Virus record (IMG/VR): IMGVR_UViG_3300028394_000045
Span: 62,001-126,000 of that record
DNA from: a virus
Length of the DNA: 64,000 nucleotides
Strand: one strand, 5' to 3'
Positions 37,801 through 44,836 of this stretch are shown here, in pieces; position 1 is the first letter of the stretch; every line of letters begins with the position of its first letter. The position numbers and the translations under genes were made by a program. The notes under the pieces are model-generated. The model made no database searches, was not told the DNA's origin, and worked only from the letters and a program-made list of their open reading frames with translations.

Positions 37801-40800
37801 AGATCTACAAAGGCGGCGTGGTCGAACGTGATGTAAATCAAAGCCGCATCTACGGAACTATCACATCCACAGTGGCCAATGCTGCACTGACTTCAGGAAA
37901 TACCTTGCGTGTGAATAACATGGATGTAACAGTTCCTGCTGCCTGGAGCAGCTTGACCACATACAACAAAAATGATGTGGTCTATAACTTGTCAGGTACC
38001 ACATACACCATCTATCTGGCATTGCAGGCTGTGCCTGCTGCCACAGCACTGAGCAATGCAAGCTACTGGTCATCAGTGACCACAACAACTGTGGCTGCCA
38101 GCATCTATGTACGTGCGCTGGCCGCCCACATAAACAGTACAGTTCCAAATGTTGTTGCCATAGTGGATTCAACCGGATATCTTACAGTGTCTGTTAAGAA
38201 CAGCAATGCAGCACCGGCATTTAATAAATTGCAAGTAGCGCCGGGCTCAGTTGGCACAGCATTCACTACATTGGCATTCAAGACATTTGCATTTACACAA
38301 ACGATCCTCAGTCCATATCCTGTAAAATATGGTGCGTTTGGATCCAGCGTGAGTGTTTCGGATCAGGCCACCACTGTGGTCGTGGGAGCACCAAACGGTA
38401 CTCTGTATCTGATCACAGTGTTTGATGATGGCACCACAGATTTTGATGCAGATAGCACCACCTTCATCACCACAGTGAATAACAGTGGTGCTGTGTATGC
38501 ATATGATTATTTGCCATCTTCGACTCTCAGCATATCAAATCCAGGGCAATTTATATTTGGACAACAGATCAACAACAGCCAGATCAACACATTAGATGGA
38601 TTTGGCACAGCCGTGAACTATATAGATGGCATTCTAGTAGCAGGCGCACCAAAGAATGATGTAGGAGACAGCACAGCAGATTACGGTCGTGTGTTTGTAT
38701 TCCAAAATCCCGATCGTAACCCAGCTTGGACAGTGATCAGACAACAACAACCTGTGGTTGATATCAGACTGATCAATGGAGTGTTTGCATATGATCGGGT
38801 CACCAGTGCTACTACACAGTTCTTTGATTTCTTTGATCCATTACAAGGCAAGATTCTAGGTGCAGCTAGACAAAATATTGACTACATCGGCGGTATAGAT
38901 CCGGCCAATTATAATATTGGCCCTACTAGCATCAACGGTGCCACCTGGTGGGACGGACACACAAGCGAAGTATGGTGGGACACCAGTACTGTCCGATTCA
39001 TTGACCCTAATCAAGACGACATAACTTATGCTAGTCGTCGTTGGGGACAACTATTCCCGGGCAGTTCTGTAGATGTATATCAATGGATACTGAGTCCGGT
39101 ACCTCCGATCAACTATACCGGACCGGGAACACCATACAGCACAATCAGCTACAGCATCAATACCAGACTTACCAGAGACGGCATATTTGCTACTGAATAT
39201 TATTTCTGGGTGCGAGGTATCACAACCACAGCTACTCAACAAGGTAAAACACTGAGTGTGGCCACTGTGGCACGATATATCACTGACCCTAAATCCAGTG
39301 GTATCACTTACATGGCACCTATAAATGCTAGCACCATTGCCCTGTACAATGCCGCTGAGTACATCGTGGCATCTGATACAGTGATCAACATATCTTTTGA
39401 CAGAGAAGCCACAGACAGTAACGTACATACTGAATATGAACTAATAGCCGAAGGCAAACCAGACGCCTTCTTGAGTACCAATCTCTATCGTAAGTTACAA
39501 GACAGCTTCTGCGGTGTGGATACCTTTGGCAACAACGTACCAGATCCAAATCTCGGCCCGGCTGAGCGATATGGTGTGCAGTTCCGCCCACGACAAAGTA
39601 TGTTTGTGGATAGATTTGCTGCACTTAAAAACTATCTCACCAGGGTCAATGATGTGTTGTCCATGTATTCAATCTCAGAAAGTCGCAGTTTTAATTTGCT
39701 CAACAGCGCCGAACCTGAACCAAGTGCAGCAACTGGTTTATGGAATCTACGTGTGGCGAATTTAGAGATATTGGGATTCCAAAACATCTATACTGTACCA
39801 TTGGGCTATCGCTATTTGGTAGTGACCGACAGCGACAACAAAGGTCTATGGACCATTTACACAGTGGCAGCCAGCGATCAAACAGCAGGCAAAAGACTTC
39901 TACGACTATCGTTTGTGCAAGGATACAACACAGCCGACTATTGGAGTTATATCGACTGGTATCTTCCAGGATACAATTCCAGCAGTAAAGTCATAGCCAC
40001 AATACCTAATAAAGCTGGATTAGATACATTAACCGTGGCAGTGGGTAGTAGTGTGAAAATCACAGCCAATGCTCAAGGTAAATGGGAAATATATCTATTG
40101 ACCGATGCGGGATGGGAACGTGTGGGATTACAGGATGGTACTATTGCATTCTCGGCCGAATTGTGGGATTATCAATTGGGCAGATTTGGATTTGACATTG
40201 AAGTATTTGATGCACAATATTATGATCAAGAACCTGTAAAAGAAACACGAAAAATCATACAAGCGATTAATGAAGAATTGTTGATTGACGAATTGGCGAT
40301 TGAACGCAATCGTGCATTGACATTGGTATTCAATTTTGTATTGAGCGAATTCTCTGCACCAGAATGGTTAGTCAAGACCAGCTTGATCGATGTGGATCAC
40401 AGAATTCGAAATCTAGTACCTTATCAAAACTATCGTAGGGACAATCAAGAATTTGTGCTGGATTACATAAAAGAAGTCAAACCTTACCATGTGCAATTAC
40501 GTGAGTTCAATCTACGATATAACGGGCTTGATCAATTCCAGGGCAGTCTCACTGACTTTGATTTACCAGCCTACTACAATACCACACTGACCACACCTCA
40601 ATATACTAGTCCTATATTGCTGCCTTATCAACACGGATCGTCAGATGTGGCCAACTTCTTAAGCGATTTGCCTGCTAACAGCACAGTATGGAACACATTC
40701 CCGTACGATCAATGGTACAACAACTATCTGCTGACCCTTACTGCTGTAACAATTGTTGATAATGGTACAGGATACACAGAACCTCCAATAGTGATTGTGG

Positions 40801-43800
40801 GTGATGCATGGACCAGTAATACCTCTGTGACTATCAATCAGCAACTGTTCTATGCAAACAACAACACAACCAATCTCTACACAGTGGTCGTGGATGGAAT
40901 CACTGGAATCGAGCCACCTACTTTCACTACCAGTGGGTTACAAACCAACGGTACTGCTACTCTGGCATATGCTGGACTGGCTGCTGAAGCAACTGCTGTA
41001 ATTAACAGTTTAGGACAAGTAGTGGCAGTGAATGTCACTTACTCTGACGCAGTTTATCGATCGACTCCGAGCATATCGTTCAGCGGCGGTGGCGGTGTTG
41101 GCTCTGGAGCCATAGCATATGCAAGGATCACTCCGGGATTGGCACGTAGCTTCAAGACCACGATCAAGTATGATCGATTCCAATACTTTAGCGATGTAAG
41201 AGATTGGAGCCCGAGCGGAACATATCAAGATGGGCAATTAGTACGCTACGATGATCGTGTGTGGCAAGCTGCCAGTGCAGATTCCACAGCAGTGGTGGGT
41301 CCCACATTCAATCTTGAAGATTGGACATTGATCCCAGCTAGAGATTTAACTGGTGTCGATCGTACCATGGGTCTATATGTTGCCGGACCAAATCAACCCG
41401 GATTGGATTTGCCGTTGTTGATTGACGGTGTGGACTATCCAGGAGTGCAAGTGTATGGAAATTACTTCCTGGACACAGCTCCCGAGGATGCTATATATGC
41501 CAGCACATTCACTGATACAACACTTGGTAACACATTTACCAGCATCAACGTAGATGGCGGTGAATTTATCGGATTGTACGAAGGGCATGCCCCCGAAGAA
41601 CTAGTGAATGGTGCAGAATTTGACACACTTGACCTGCGTGTTTATACACGTCCAGGTGCTGATTGGAACAGAGATGGGCATGGATTCCAATTAGCGGACA
41701 CTCGTTATCTTTACGAGGCTGCGGTAACAGACACATTCAGTTGGGCAGGCCTGGTAGAGAACCCAGTGGGAATCTTCGTAACAAATACCACTACTAATCT
41801 TCCATTGGCTCTGAATATTGATTATTCAGTGGATTGGGTTCTACAAACAATCACAGTACTCACTGTGGCCAACGGAGATATACTTAGCGTCACGGCATAT
41901 GAATTAGGTGGCGGCAATCAATTGTATCGTGATAATTTCACGGGAACAGGATCTCAGACCACAATTATTCCAGTCAATTCTGCACAAATAATCAGTATCG
42001 CAGTATTTGTAAATGGTGTATCTACTACTGTAGTGGGGTGGACTCCATACACACCTAGTGTAGATTGGAATCAACTAAACAGCTATGCCAAACAAGACCT
42101 GGTCAATACCAATGATGGCAGTTCAGCAGAGACTTATTATCGTGCATTAAAAGATGTGCCTGCCGGTATCGATATTGCTGATCCATTGTATTGGTTAGAA
42201 TATGTTCCTACTTTGCAATCAATTGTTGATCTAGGGGCAGTATATGATGATACCGATGGTATAGCACTAGTTGCGTTTGGGGTATCTGTCATAGATGCAG
42301 GGTACTTTATCATTGGCCGACAATATACCATCACAGAAGTGGGTACAACTAATTTTGTGGCCATCGGTGCTGGAGCAAATACTGTAGGAACAGTATTCAC
42401 TGCTAGCGGAATTGGATCGGGCACTGGTAAAGCATCTACAGTGTATAGTTGGAGCGCGCCACAAACACAATATATTGTAGCAGATTCTAATTTTGTCACG
42501 TTCAAGAGTACCACATTGACCAATTCAGTACAAGGTAGCAATCTTGCTAACATGATAGTTGATCGCAATGGGTTGAGATTACAACCTCCGGAAGGTCGTG
42601 AATGGACCAGTGACGGTAGTTCATTGGCATTTGCATTGCCTAACCGTGGGGGGTACAGTCAATCGATTATAAATGCCACAACAGACGTTATTGTGTGGGT
42701 AGATAACATACTACAACAACAAAGTATTGGTGGTGTGCCTGGTGTTTATAGTGTGACACCTTATTCAGGAACTAACGATCGTGAGGTCGTGTTTAATGTA
42801 CCACCTCCTGCTGGTGCTCGTATATTGATCACAGTGACCACTCAAGCTGGATATCAATTGGCCGGTACCACTTTGCAGATTGTGGGAGCAGTCAATCTCG
42901 ACGACTTGTTTAGTGTAACAACCTTCAATGATACTTCACAACAATATCCGCTGACCTTGGTATTCAACGGTCCAATAGTTACTGGTGTGGAAATTGTAGA
43001 TCCATTTGACCCATTGCCAAATGATCCGGCATATAACAGCCAGCCGGGAAGTTTTGATTATGCAACAGTGAATGATACACAATGGAGTTACTCATACAGC
43101 AAAGGAGATGCGGTGTATGACAATCAATTCTGGTTAGAGCGTGCCAATGTCAATGCTGCTAGATTATGGGTCACACTAGATGGATATGCTCTGACCAATA
43201 GCATAGATTACACAGTGGAAGGTGAATATCTCATACTGGGATCAGGTGCCATCGAGCCCGGCCAGATAATGGCCATAACCGAAGTGACCAGCAGCATAGT
43301 GCCTGATGCAATGGCATTCCGCATATTCCAGGACATGCGTGGAGTACAAGCCACATATCGTATCACACCTGCTAGTACCACAGCATTGATGCAACCACTC
43401 ACTGCAACCGGTAATATCATGTATGTTGAAGATGCTAACGCATTGGGACAGCCTAACTTAGATATTGGTGTGTTTGGTGTTTGCACCGTAAATGGCGAAC
43501 GTATCATGTATCGTGGCATTAATCTGGTAGATAACAGTATCAACGGGCTCATGCGAGGTACTGCTGGTACAGCAGCAGCAGATCATGACACAGGCGCAGC
43601 AGTATATGATCTTAGCCGTGGTAATCTGTTACAGAGCAGTTATCAAGATTACATAGTTTCAGACACTAGCATAGGTGATGGATCTACCACGGTATTCTAT
43701 GCACCTAGCATAAATGTTGATGATTTTGTTGACAGCAGTAGCGAAGCACCTGCTATCGAAGTATATGTTGCTGGCATCCGCCAGTATGCCTACAGTGACA

Positions 43801-44036
43801 CCACTGCTACCAGCCAATACCGTTGGTTTGTGACAGATTTTGATCCGTTGGCTGTGGATTTTGTTGTGGATGACACTGCATATCCACCATTGCTACCACC
43901 TGTGGCCAATGTAGAAGTCACAATATTGGTACGCCACGGAGTGACTTGGTATCAACGCGGGCCGACCACTCCAAGTGATGGTATTGCTCTGCAAGATACT
44001 GAAACTATTGCTGCAAGGTTTTTACGTGGTCTATAA
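28896..44036 (+). CDS. Giant 5,046-aa baseplate protein in the gp7 position
   Basis: One frame stays open for 15.1 kb, without internal stop, directly after gp6; T4 gp7 is 1,032 aa. Residues of about 118-142 carry F-V-D-F-D-T-F-V-N-F-S-Q-Y, with a cupredoxin-like module at about 212-296. Residues 1400-1700 include P-W-E-M-L-G-F and P-L-W-W-E. Six FG-GAP-like repeats span about 2399-3270. A W-I-L-S-P-V-P-P region and an R-P-R-Q-S-M-F motif lie at about 3385-3570. Carbohydrate-module-like W-Y-x-x-G-x-x-V-x-Y units occur near 1990, 3014, 4102, 4389 and 4729. The C-terminus ends T-I-A-A-R-F-L-R-G-L. I infer a gp7-like wedge core expanded by host-contact modules. Confidence 0.8.
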   Translation: MATVRSVDLLPQIFQTDTNKQFLAATLDQLTQEPKFKQTQGYIGRTVGPGVNPNDNYVVEPDAIRTDYQLEPGVVSLVPDTNTIKNAITYPGINDAVGFSGGDSARPDRLYESEYYSWDPFVDFDTFVNFSQYFWLPAGPDAVDVQAAAIPTTDNFAVTRENGVYTFSGVTGDNPVIDLVRGGSYTFQIAQNTKETVNYRVGNSGTSAYLLDGLRNPTLTLVRGNTYVFNLVFVGDFPFWIKTAPVTGVGDVYDTGVTRNGAVTGLVTFTVPQDAPSTLYYASQTQMNMQGTLNIVDGVPGTGPGFWIQAFPGVNGKDPNNPNISSRDVLGVSDNGTDLGTVVFNVPQKTAQNFYYSLTPFGVNSNGLVITPVDIICDLKFEQVNNQPVEQFLATYGGIDGTANLNGRTLVFTEPVTDAEAGGWQVNTFFDPLTETSSNNGLVGSYDTTFFSQSSPVPPEDRYQLWQINYVTVDHYTYMTLSKISDIPVLNKFTARYGIQYSNTQWYKTAAGVFERIPLLTAAQDILYYQDGTDPEIFGRIRLVEQTASTTLFIDAILGQPSYTSPNGVVFTNGLKVKFVGDVSPATYGSGTFPLVITAAQPGSNYLTTASTADLYVGEKIVFSQSIGGVLPGTYYVQSIAANGIQFSISTQKGGGAYPLDIGSGNVTATVVSDLEYYVSGVGTAIELLPVENFVTPELYVVDANDSTIYTEPDTTDYLTINRASLDRNAWSRSNRWFHTDVINATAKYNNAVATFDNNYRAKRPIIQFRPDIRLWNMGTEGKTPVDIIDFAQTDAFSNIEGSTGYTIDGYTLIDGSRVIFAADEDQSVRNKIYVVSFIVPDTVAPLIAQPIINLTPAEDGEVLADQCTVCLNGVTSAGVTFWFDGTNWIEAQQKTAVQQAPLFNVYNTSGYSFGDQTVYQSSTFSGSKLFSYAVGDTTIIDPILQFPLQYLNINNVGDIVFVNNLYKDTFLYVVDNASVTLDISSGSVREYDTRATYQRLIGWQTAATKSQTYQQFKFTYTGATLKLDVKANSSVNNTPPIKIYVGSVFQEPGVYSYLTTDTSTTITLNNTYIPGDIIEVLVLSDQTSATAFYQVPINLQNNPLNGNSPEFTLGTIRTHYESICQNLLTVQGPVNGSNNTRDLGNLVPYGLTILQQSAPMTLAGYFLRSPDYNIFASLSFAAREYNKYKYQLLDAVTQQTIGFDTISQILDTAIQNVTLGRVETQPFYWSDMLPSGAVYTTTTYTIGYTDTGSFDTVQVYNYRSANYLGMNVYLGEALLTRDRDYVVATDGPRITVLVDLPLGSQLVLQEYSATYGSFAPNTPTKLGLYPAFVPQVITQRASGGMVQVTQGHDGSITPLFNDIRDQVLLEFETRIYNNLKLDGNPVPLTIENVLPGQFRDTGFSYSEITNILNQDFLSYVGANKLDYRTQNFRADNKFTWNYSSAQNKLNSKENLLGAWRGINRYFYDTEQPQYTPWEMLGFSKQPLWWEGKYGPAPYTGDNLVLWDDLAAGYVADPVAPYFRPEYARPASIGSADEPPRSGIWGPGPYPSMAPVIPTGDEGQLLSPFNSTMGTYANAQFQKSWAPGDGGPVEASFWNSSSYPFAVMHVLAVTRTAKFFALFADRDLYRYNVEFGQYLLNDRYRLDANGIEVYGNGVSKASYIDWIVDYNRQSGINSTDELTADLASLDVRLCYRMASFSDKQYIKIFTEKSSPNSTNTTLMIPDQSYNLLLYKNQPFDRTSYSAVVIQNVTGGYAVYGYSAAQPYFNVLASKSTGQLRTITSGGATVRVPTFYTNTVVQVPYGTIFTNETSVCDFLLSYGQLLQQQGITFTDRANGYVLDWGQMCNEFLYWSQQGWGENALLNLNPLAAKLTVTREQAVVDSIAVQTIDNVLLDQNNRELPTRNLNVVRIGNTFVCEPLTTQTLSYIDLKYTTYEHMIVLDNQSVFGDLMYQPTTGARQNRLILIASNTADWTGQIDTPGFILNLDNVQEWTGLKRYTKGQIVKYKNVYWSALNIVQPSAQFNFNDWTQSDYTQIELGLLPNLANKADQLANSYNINSANLETDNDLLSYGLIGFRPRQYMAALNLDDVSQLNVYRQFLGSKGTIISAELFSNANLGKEAADYSIYENWAVLRATYGANANRSFVELRLNRAYLSSNPSLVQVVLPQQASSADQQILFSDIWKQSYKLTSPDFMPTTTVSPTDIQLPTAGYVNLNDADITVFDINDLGNISANLDAIAVGTSIWVAKVNDYDWNIYRAQAVPGAIQHVCDNLDGTSRVIFSQPHGLSYSDTLIINFFDSEVNGVYNVLSVPNITTVNIAFQFTNQRTVADGTGLGFTLKTMRVAQASDVINLPYANDILPGAIVWVDNNGEDLWEVIQKQDVFTSSSQISPVLLDAGEQYGSAVAQASARAALFVGSPRYGFGTVTEKGAVYVYVKNSGDTYSPVSPIADADGILTLDRTGVRGYGNAIDFGNQTWAVAGASKSLGPSSETNNGYAAVIYRDPALGQPGVNPFAQWQLLTLPGTTTSTTPGAGEFGYSVAMSLDERWMYVGAPGLNTVYAYGRVTWEDQFITVLGDGVTTQFLIGNVIQIDNSSQLKVTLDGNIQLSGYSVDAAFNKVTFTTAPASGVLIKMQRISSQQLDAQTYYDVPQTSTSGSGLGAKFTIIRVRGEVGQPGSTQGGVGATSFGSGYAVGNTITIAGASFGGTNNIVLTITSIGTGGTLGNFNIAYTAPTLATVFSLNEYFFTATNIYSFSIEVNNVLYRPNIDYTFSTVTQDLTFTGTGPAAGAVIVARAKSYFTYINSITAIGLSSSDRFGHSISCTTDGRQLLIGTPYSTESGNVEAGSVYVFDRNVQRFIYGEDGSTVTFTLLGTPVAPIGVIVNNVFLTNQTDSVVGADNTFYWNGANTVTINADLQYGDVIEIETNQFAQVQELTQNTIANFSNFGQTVDICSYDCSLYSGVPQSSVQIYKGGVVERDVNQSRIYGTITSTVANAALTSGNTLRVNNMDVTVPAAWSSLTTYNKNDVVYNLSGTTYTIYLALQAVPAATALSNASYWSSVTTTTVAASIYVRALAAHINSTVPNVVAIVDSTGYLTVSVKNSNAAPAFNKLQVAPGSVGTAFTTLAFKTFAFTQTILSPYPVKYGAFGSSVSVSDQATTVVVGAPNGTLYLITVFDDGTTDFDADSTTFITTVNNSGAVYAYDYLPSSTLSISNPGQFIFGQQINNSQINTLDGFGTAVNYIDGILVAGAPKNDVGDSTADYGRVFVFQNPDRNPAWTVIRQQQPVVDIRLINGVFAYDRVTSATTQFFDFFDPLQGKILGAARQNIDYIGGIDPANYNIGPTSINGATWWDGHTSEVWWDTSTVRFIDPNQDDITYASRRWGQLFPGSSVDVYQWILSPVPPINYTGPGTPYSTISYSINTRLTRDGIFATEYYFWVRGITTTATQQGKTLSVATVARYITDPKSSGITYMAPINASTIALYNAAEYIVASDTVINISFDREATDSNVHTEYELIAEGKPDAFLSTNLYRKLQDSFCGVDTFGNNVPDPNLGPAERYGVQFRPRQSMFVDRFAALKNYLTRVNDVLSMYSISESRSFNLLNSAEPEPSAATGLWNLRVANLEILGFQNIYTVPLGYRYLVVTDSDNKGLWTIYTVAASDQTAGKRLLRLSFVQGYNTADYWSYIDWYLPGYNSSSKVIATIPNKAGLDTLTVAVGSSVKITANAQGKWEIYLLTDAGWERVGLQDGTIAFSAELWDYQLGRFGFDIEVFDAQYYDQEPVKETRKIIQAINEELLIDELAIERNRALTLVFNFVLSEFSAPEWLVKTSLIDVDHRIRNLVPYQNYRRDNQEFVLDYIKEVKPYHVQLREFNLRYNGLDQFQGSLTDFDLPAYYNTTLTTPQYTSPILLPYQHGSSDVANFLSDLPANSTVWNTFPYDQWYNNYLLTLTAVTIVDNGTGYTEPPIVIVGDAWTSNTSVTINQQLFYANNNTTNLYTVVVDGITGIEPPTFTTSGLQTNGTATLAYAGLAAEATAVINSLGQVVAVNVTYSDAVYRSTPSISFSGGGGVGSGAIAYARITPGLARSFKTTIKYDRFQYFSDVRDWSPSGTYQDGQLVRYDDRVWQAASADSTAVVGPTFNLEDWTLIPARDLTGVDRTMGLYVAGPNQPGLDLPLLIDGVDYPGVQVYGNYFLDTAPEDAIYASTFTDTTLGNTFTSINVDGGEFIGLYEGHAPEELVNGAEFDTLDLRVYTRPGADWNRDGHGFQLADTRYLYEAAVTDTFSWAGLVENPVGIFVTNTTTNLPLALNIDYSVDWVLQTITVLTVANGDILSVTAYELGGGNQLYRDNFTGTGSQTTIIPVNSAQIISIAVFVNGVSTTVVGWTPYTPSVDWNQLNSYAKQDLVNTNDGSSAETYYRALKDVPAGIDIADPLYWLEYVPTLQSIVDLGAVYDDTDGIALVAFGVSVIDAGYFIIGRQYTITEVGTTNFVAIGAGANTVGTVFTASGIGSGTGKASTVYSWSAPQTQYIVADSNFVTFKSTTLTNSVQGSNLANMIVDRNGLRLQPPEGREWTSDGSSLAFALPNRGGYSQSIINATTDVIVWVDNILQQQSIGGVPGVYSVTPYSGTNDREVVFNVPPPAGARILITVTTQAGYQLAGTTLQIVGAVNLDDLFSVTTFNDTSQQYPLTLVFNGPIVTGVEIVDPFDPLPNDPAYNSQPGSFDYATVNDTQWSYSYSKGDAVYDNQFWLERANVNAARLWVTLDGYALTNSIDYTVEGEYLILGSGAIEPGQIMAITEVTSSIVPDAMAFRIFQDMRGVQATYRITPASTTALMQPLTATGNIMYVEDANALGQPNLDIGVFGVCTVNGERIMYRGINLVDNSINGLMRGTAGTAAADHDTGAAVYDLSRGNLLQSSYQDYIVSDTSIGDGSTTVFYAPSINVDDFVDSSSEAPAIEVYVAGIRQYAYSDTTATSQYRWFVTDFDPLAVDFVVDDTAYPPLLPPVANVEVTILVRHGVTWYQRGPTTPSDGIALQDTETIAARFLRGL
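36091..38706 (+). repeat. Six FG-GAP/beta-propeller-like repeats inside the giant protein
   Basis: Repeats follow the pattern (F/Y)-G-x-(S/A)-(V/I) ... (V/I)-G-(A/S/T)-P ... G-x-V-Y-V-(F/Y). Copies start near residues 2399 (E-Q-Y-G-S-A-V, V-G-S-P), 2464 (R-G-Y-G-N-A-I), 2535 (E-F-G-Y-S-V, V-G-A-P), 2815 (R-F-G-H-S-I, I-G-T-P), 3146 (A-F-G-S-S-V, V-G-A-P) and 3234 (G-F-G-T-A-V, A-G-A-P). Larger beta-rich insertions separate the third, fourth and fifth copies. The family forms integrin-alpha-type propellers. Confidence 0.65.
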
Positions 44037-44041
44037 ACAAG

Positions 44042-44049
44042 GTAAATAA
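44042..44049 (+). promoter_or_regulatory. Late-promoter-like element before the 49-aa gene
   Basis: GTAAATAA lies in the 19-nt gap after the giant ORF, 6 nt before the next ATG. The short distance makes it uncertain as a promoter for that gene; it could serve the 201-aa gene downstream. Confidence 0.3.
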
Positions 44050-44055
44050 AATATC

Positions 44056-44205
44056 ATGCCAACTACAACGCCAACCAAGCCAGTGATACCTGTGCCAGCA
44101 CCACGGCCCAAAAAGCCCAATGAAAATGGGACAATTTCGGTGCAAGCTCACATGAGGATCTACGATCCAAAAACACAAAAAACCTATGTGGAGGGGCGAG
44201 CATGA
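44056..44205 (+). CDS. 49-aa Pro/Lys-rich protein
   Basis: ATG at 44056 opens a 50-codon frame ending TGA at 44205, with ATGA overlap into the next gene. The N-terminal half is Pro/Thr/Lys-rich (T-T-P-T-K-P-V-I-P-V-P-A-P-R-P-K-K-P). The C-terminal half reads V-Q-A-H-M-R-I-Y-D-P-K-T-Q-K-T-Y-V-E-G-R-A, a small strand unit echoed by K-I-H-D-P-N-S-G-E in the next protein. I take it as a real small virion-associated gene. Its function is unknown. Confidence 0.6.
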   Translation: MPTTTPTKPVIPVPAPRPKKPNENGTISVQAHMRIYDPKTQKTYVEGRA

Positions 44206-44807
44206 TCACTCCAGGGCTGTGCAAAATTGAAGGATTTGTAAAGATACATGATCCAAATTCCGGAGAAATATTAGTGGATAAAAAGAATGCTATCCACTAT
44301 GAAAACATCTCTATCGCTATGGCGCAAACTCTGAGCAATAGAGATCTAGGATATATCTATCTAATGGCATTCGGCAATGGTGGCAGTTCGGTGGATCCAA
44401 CCGGTGTAATCACATATCTACCCCCGAATACCACTGGGCAAAATGCAGACTTATACAATCAAACCTATCAAAAAGTAGTGGATGATAATTCAGCAGCTGA
44501 CACTGATCCTGAAAATAACAAAATGACTGTGTTACACACATCGGGTAATCTTTACACTGATATTTTGGTAAGTTGCTTGCTGGATTATGGCGAGCCTCCA
44601 ACACAGCAGGCTTTTGATAATTCAACCAATTTCAATGGTGAATATGTTTTTGACGAACTAGGTCTAAAATCCTGGAATGGATCGTCGGAAAATCTTCGAT
44701 TGATTACGCACGTAATTTTCCACCCAGTGCAAAAGAGTTTAAATCGGCAAATACAGATCGACTACACGCTGCGGATCCAGACATTGACTAACATCAATGC
44801 TGTATAA
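44202..44807 (+). CDS. Baseplate-associated structural protein, 201 aa
   Basis: The protein begins with a strand pair (I-E-G-F-V-K-I-H-D-P-N-S-G-E-I-L-V) and later has Y-V-F-D-E-L-G-L-K-S, L-I-T-H-V-I-F-H-P-V-Q-K-S and a final Y-T-L-R-I. I recall this combination in conserved structural proteins of T4-like marine phages that follow the gp7-position gene. T4 gp8 holds the comparable place but I see no clear residue match. A perfect late promoter for the next gene overlaps its stop codon. Confidence 0.6.
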   Translation: MITPGLCKIEGFVKIHDPNSGEILVDKKNAIHYENISIAMAQTLSNRDLGYIYLMAFGNGGSSVDPTGVITYLPPNTTGQNADLYNQTYQKVVDDNSAADTDPENNKMTVLHTSGNLYTDILVSCLLDYGEPPTQQAFDNSTNFNGEYVFDELGLKSWNGSSENLRLITHVIFHPVQKSLNRQIQIDYTLRIQTLTNINAV

Positions 44808-44810
44808 ATA
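44803..44810 (+). promoter_or_regulatory. Perfect late promoter for the tail fibre gene
   Basis: TATAAATA matches the T4 late consensus exactly. Its TAA (44805-44807) is also the stop codon of the 201-aa gene. The ATG of the fibre gene follows at 44837, with AGGAA and AGGTA runs between as ribosome-binding candidates. Confidence 0.8.
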
Positions 44811-44836
44811 TTGATAACAGGAACAGGTAATTCAAA

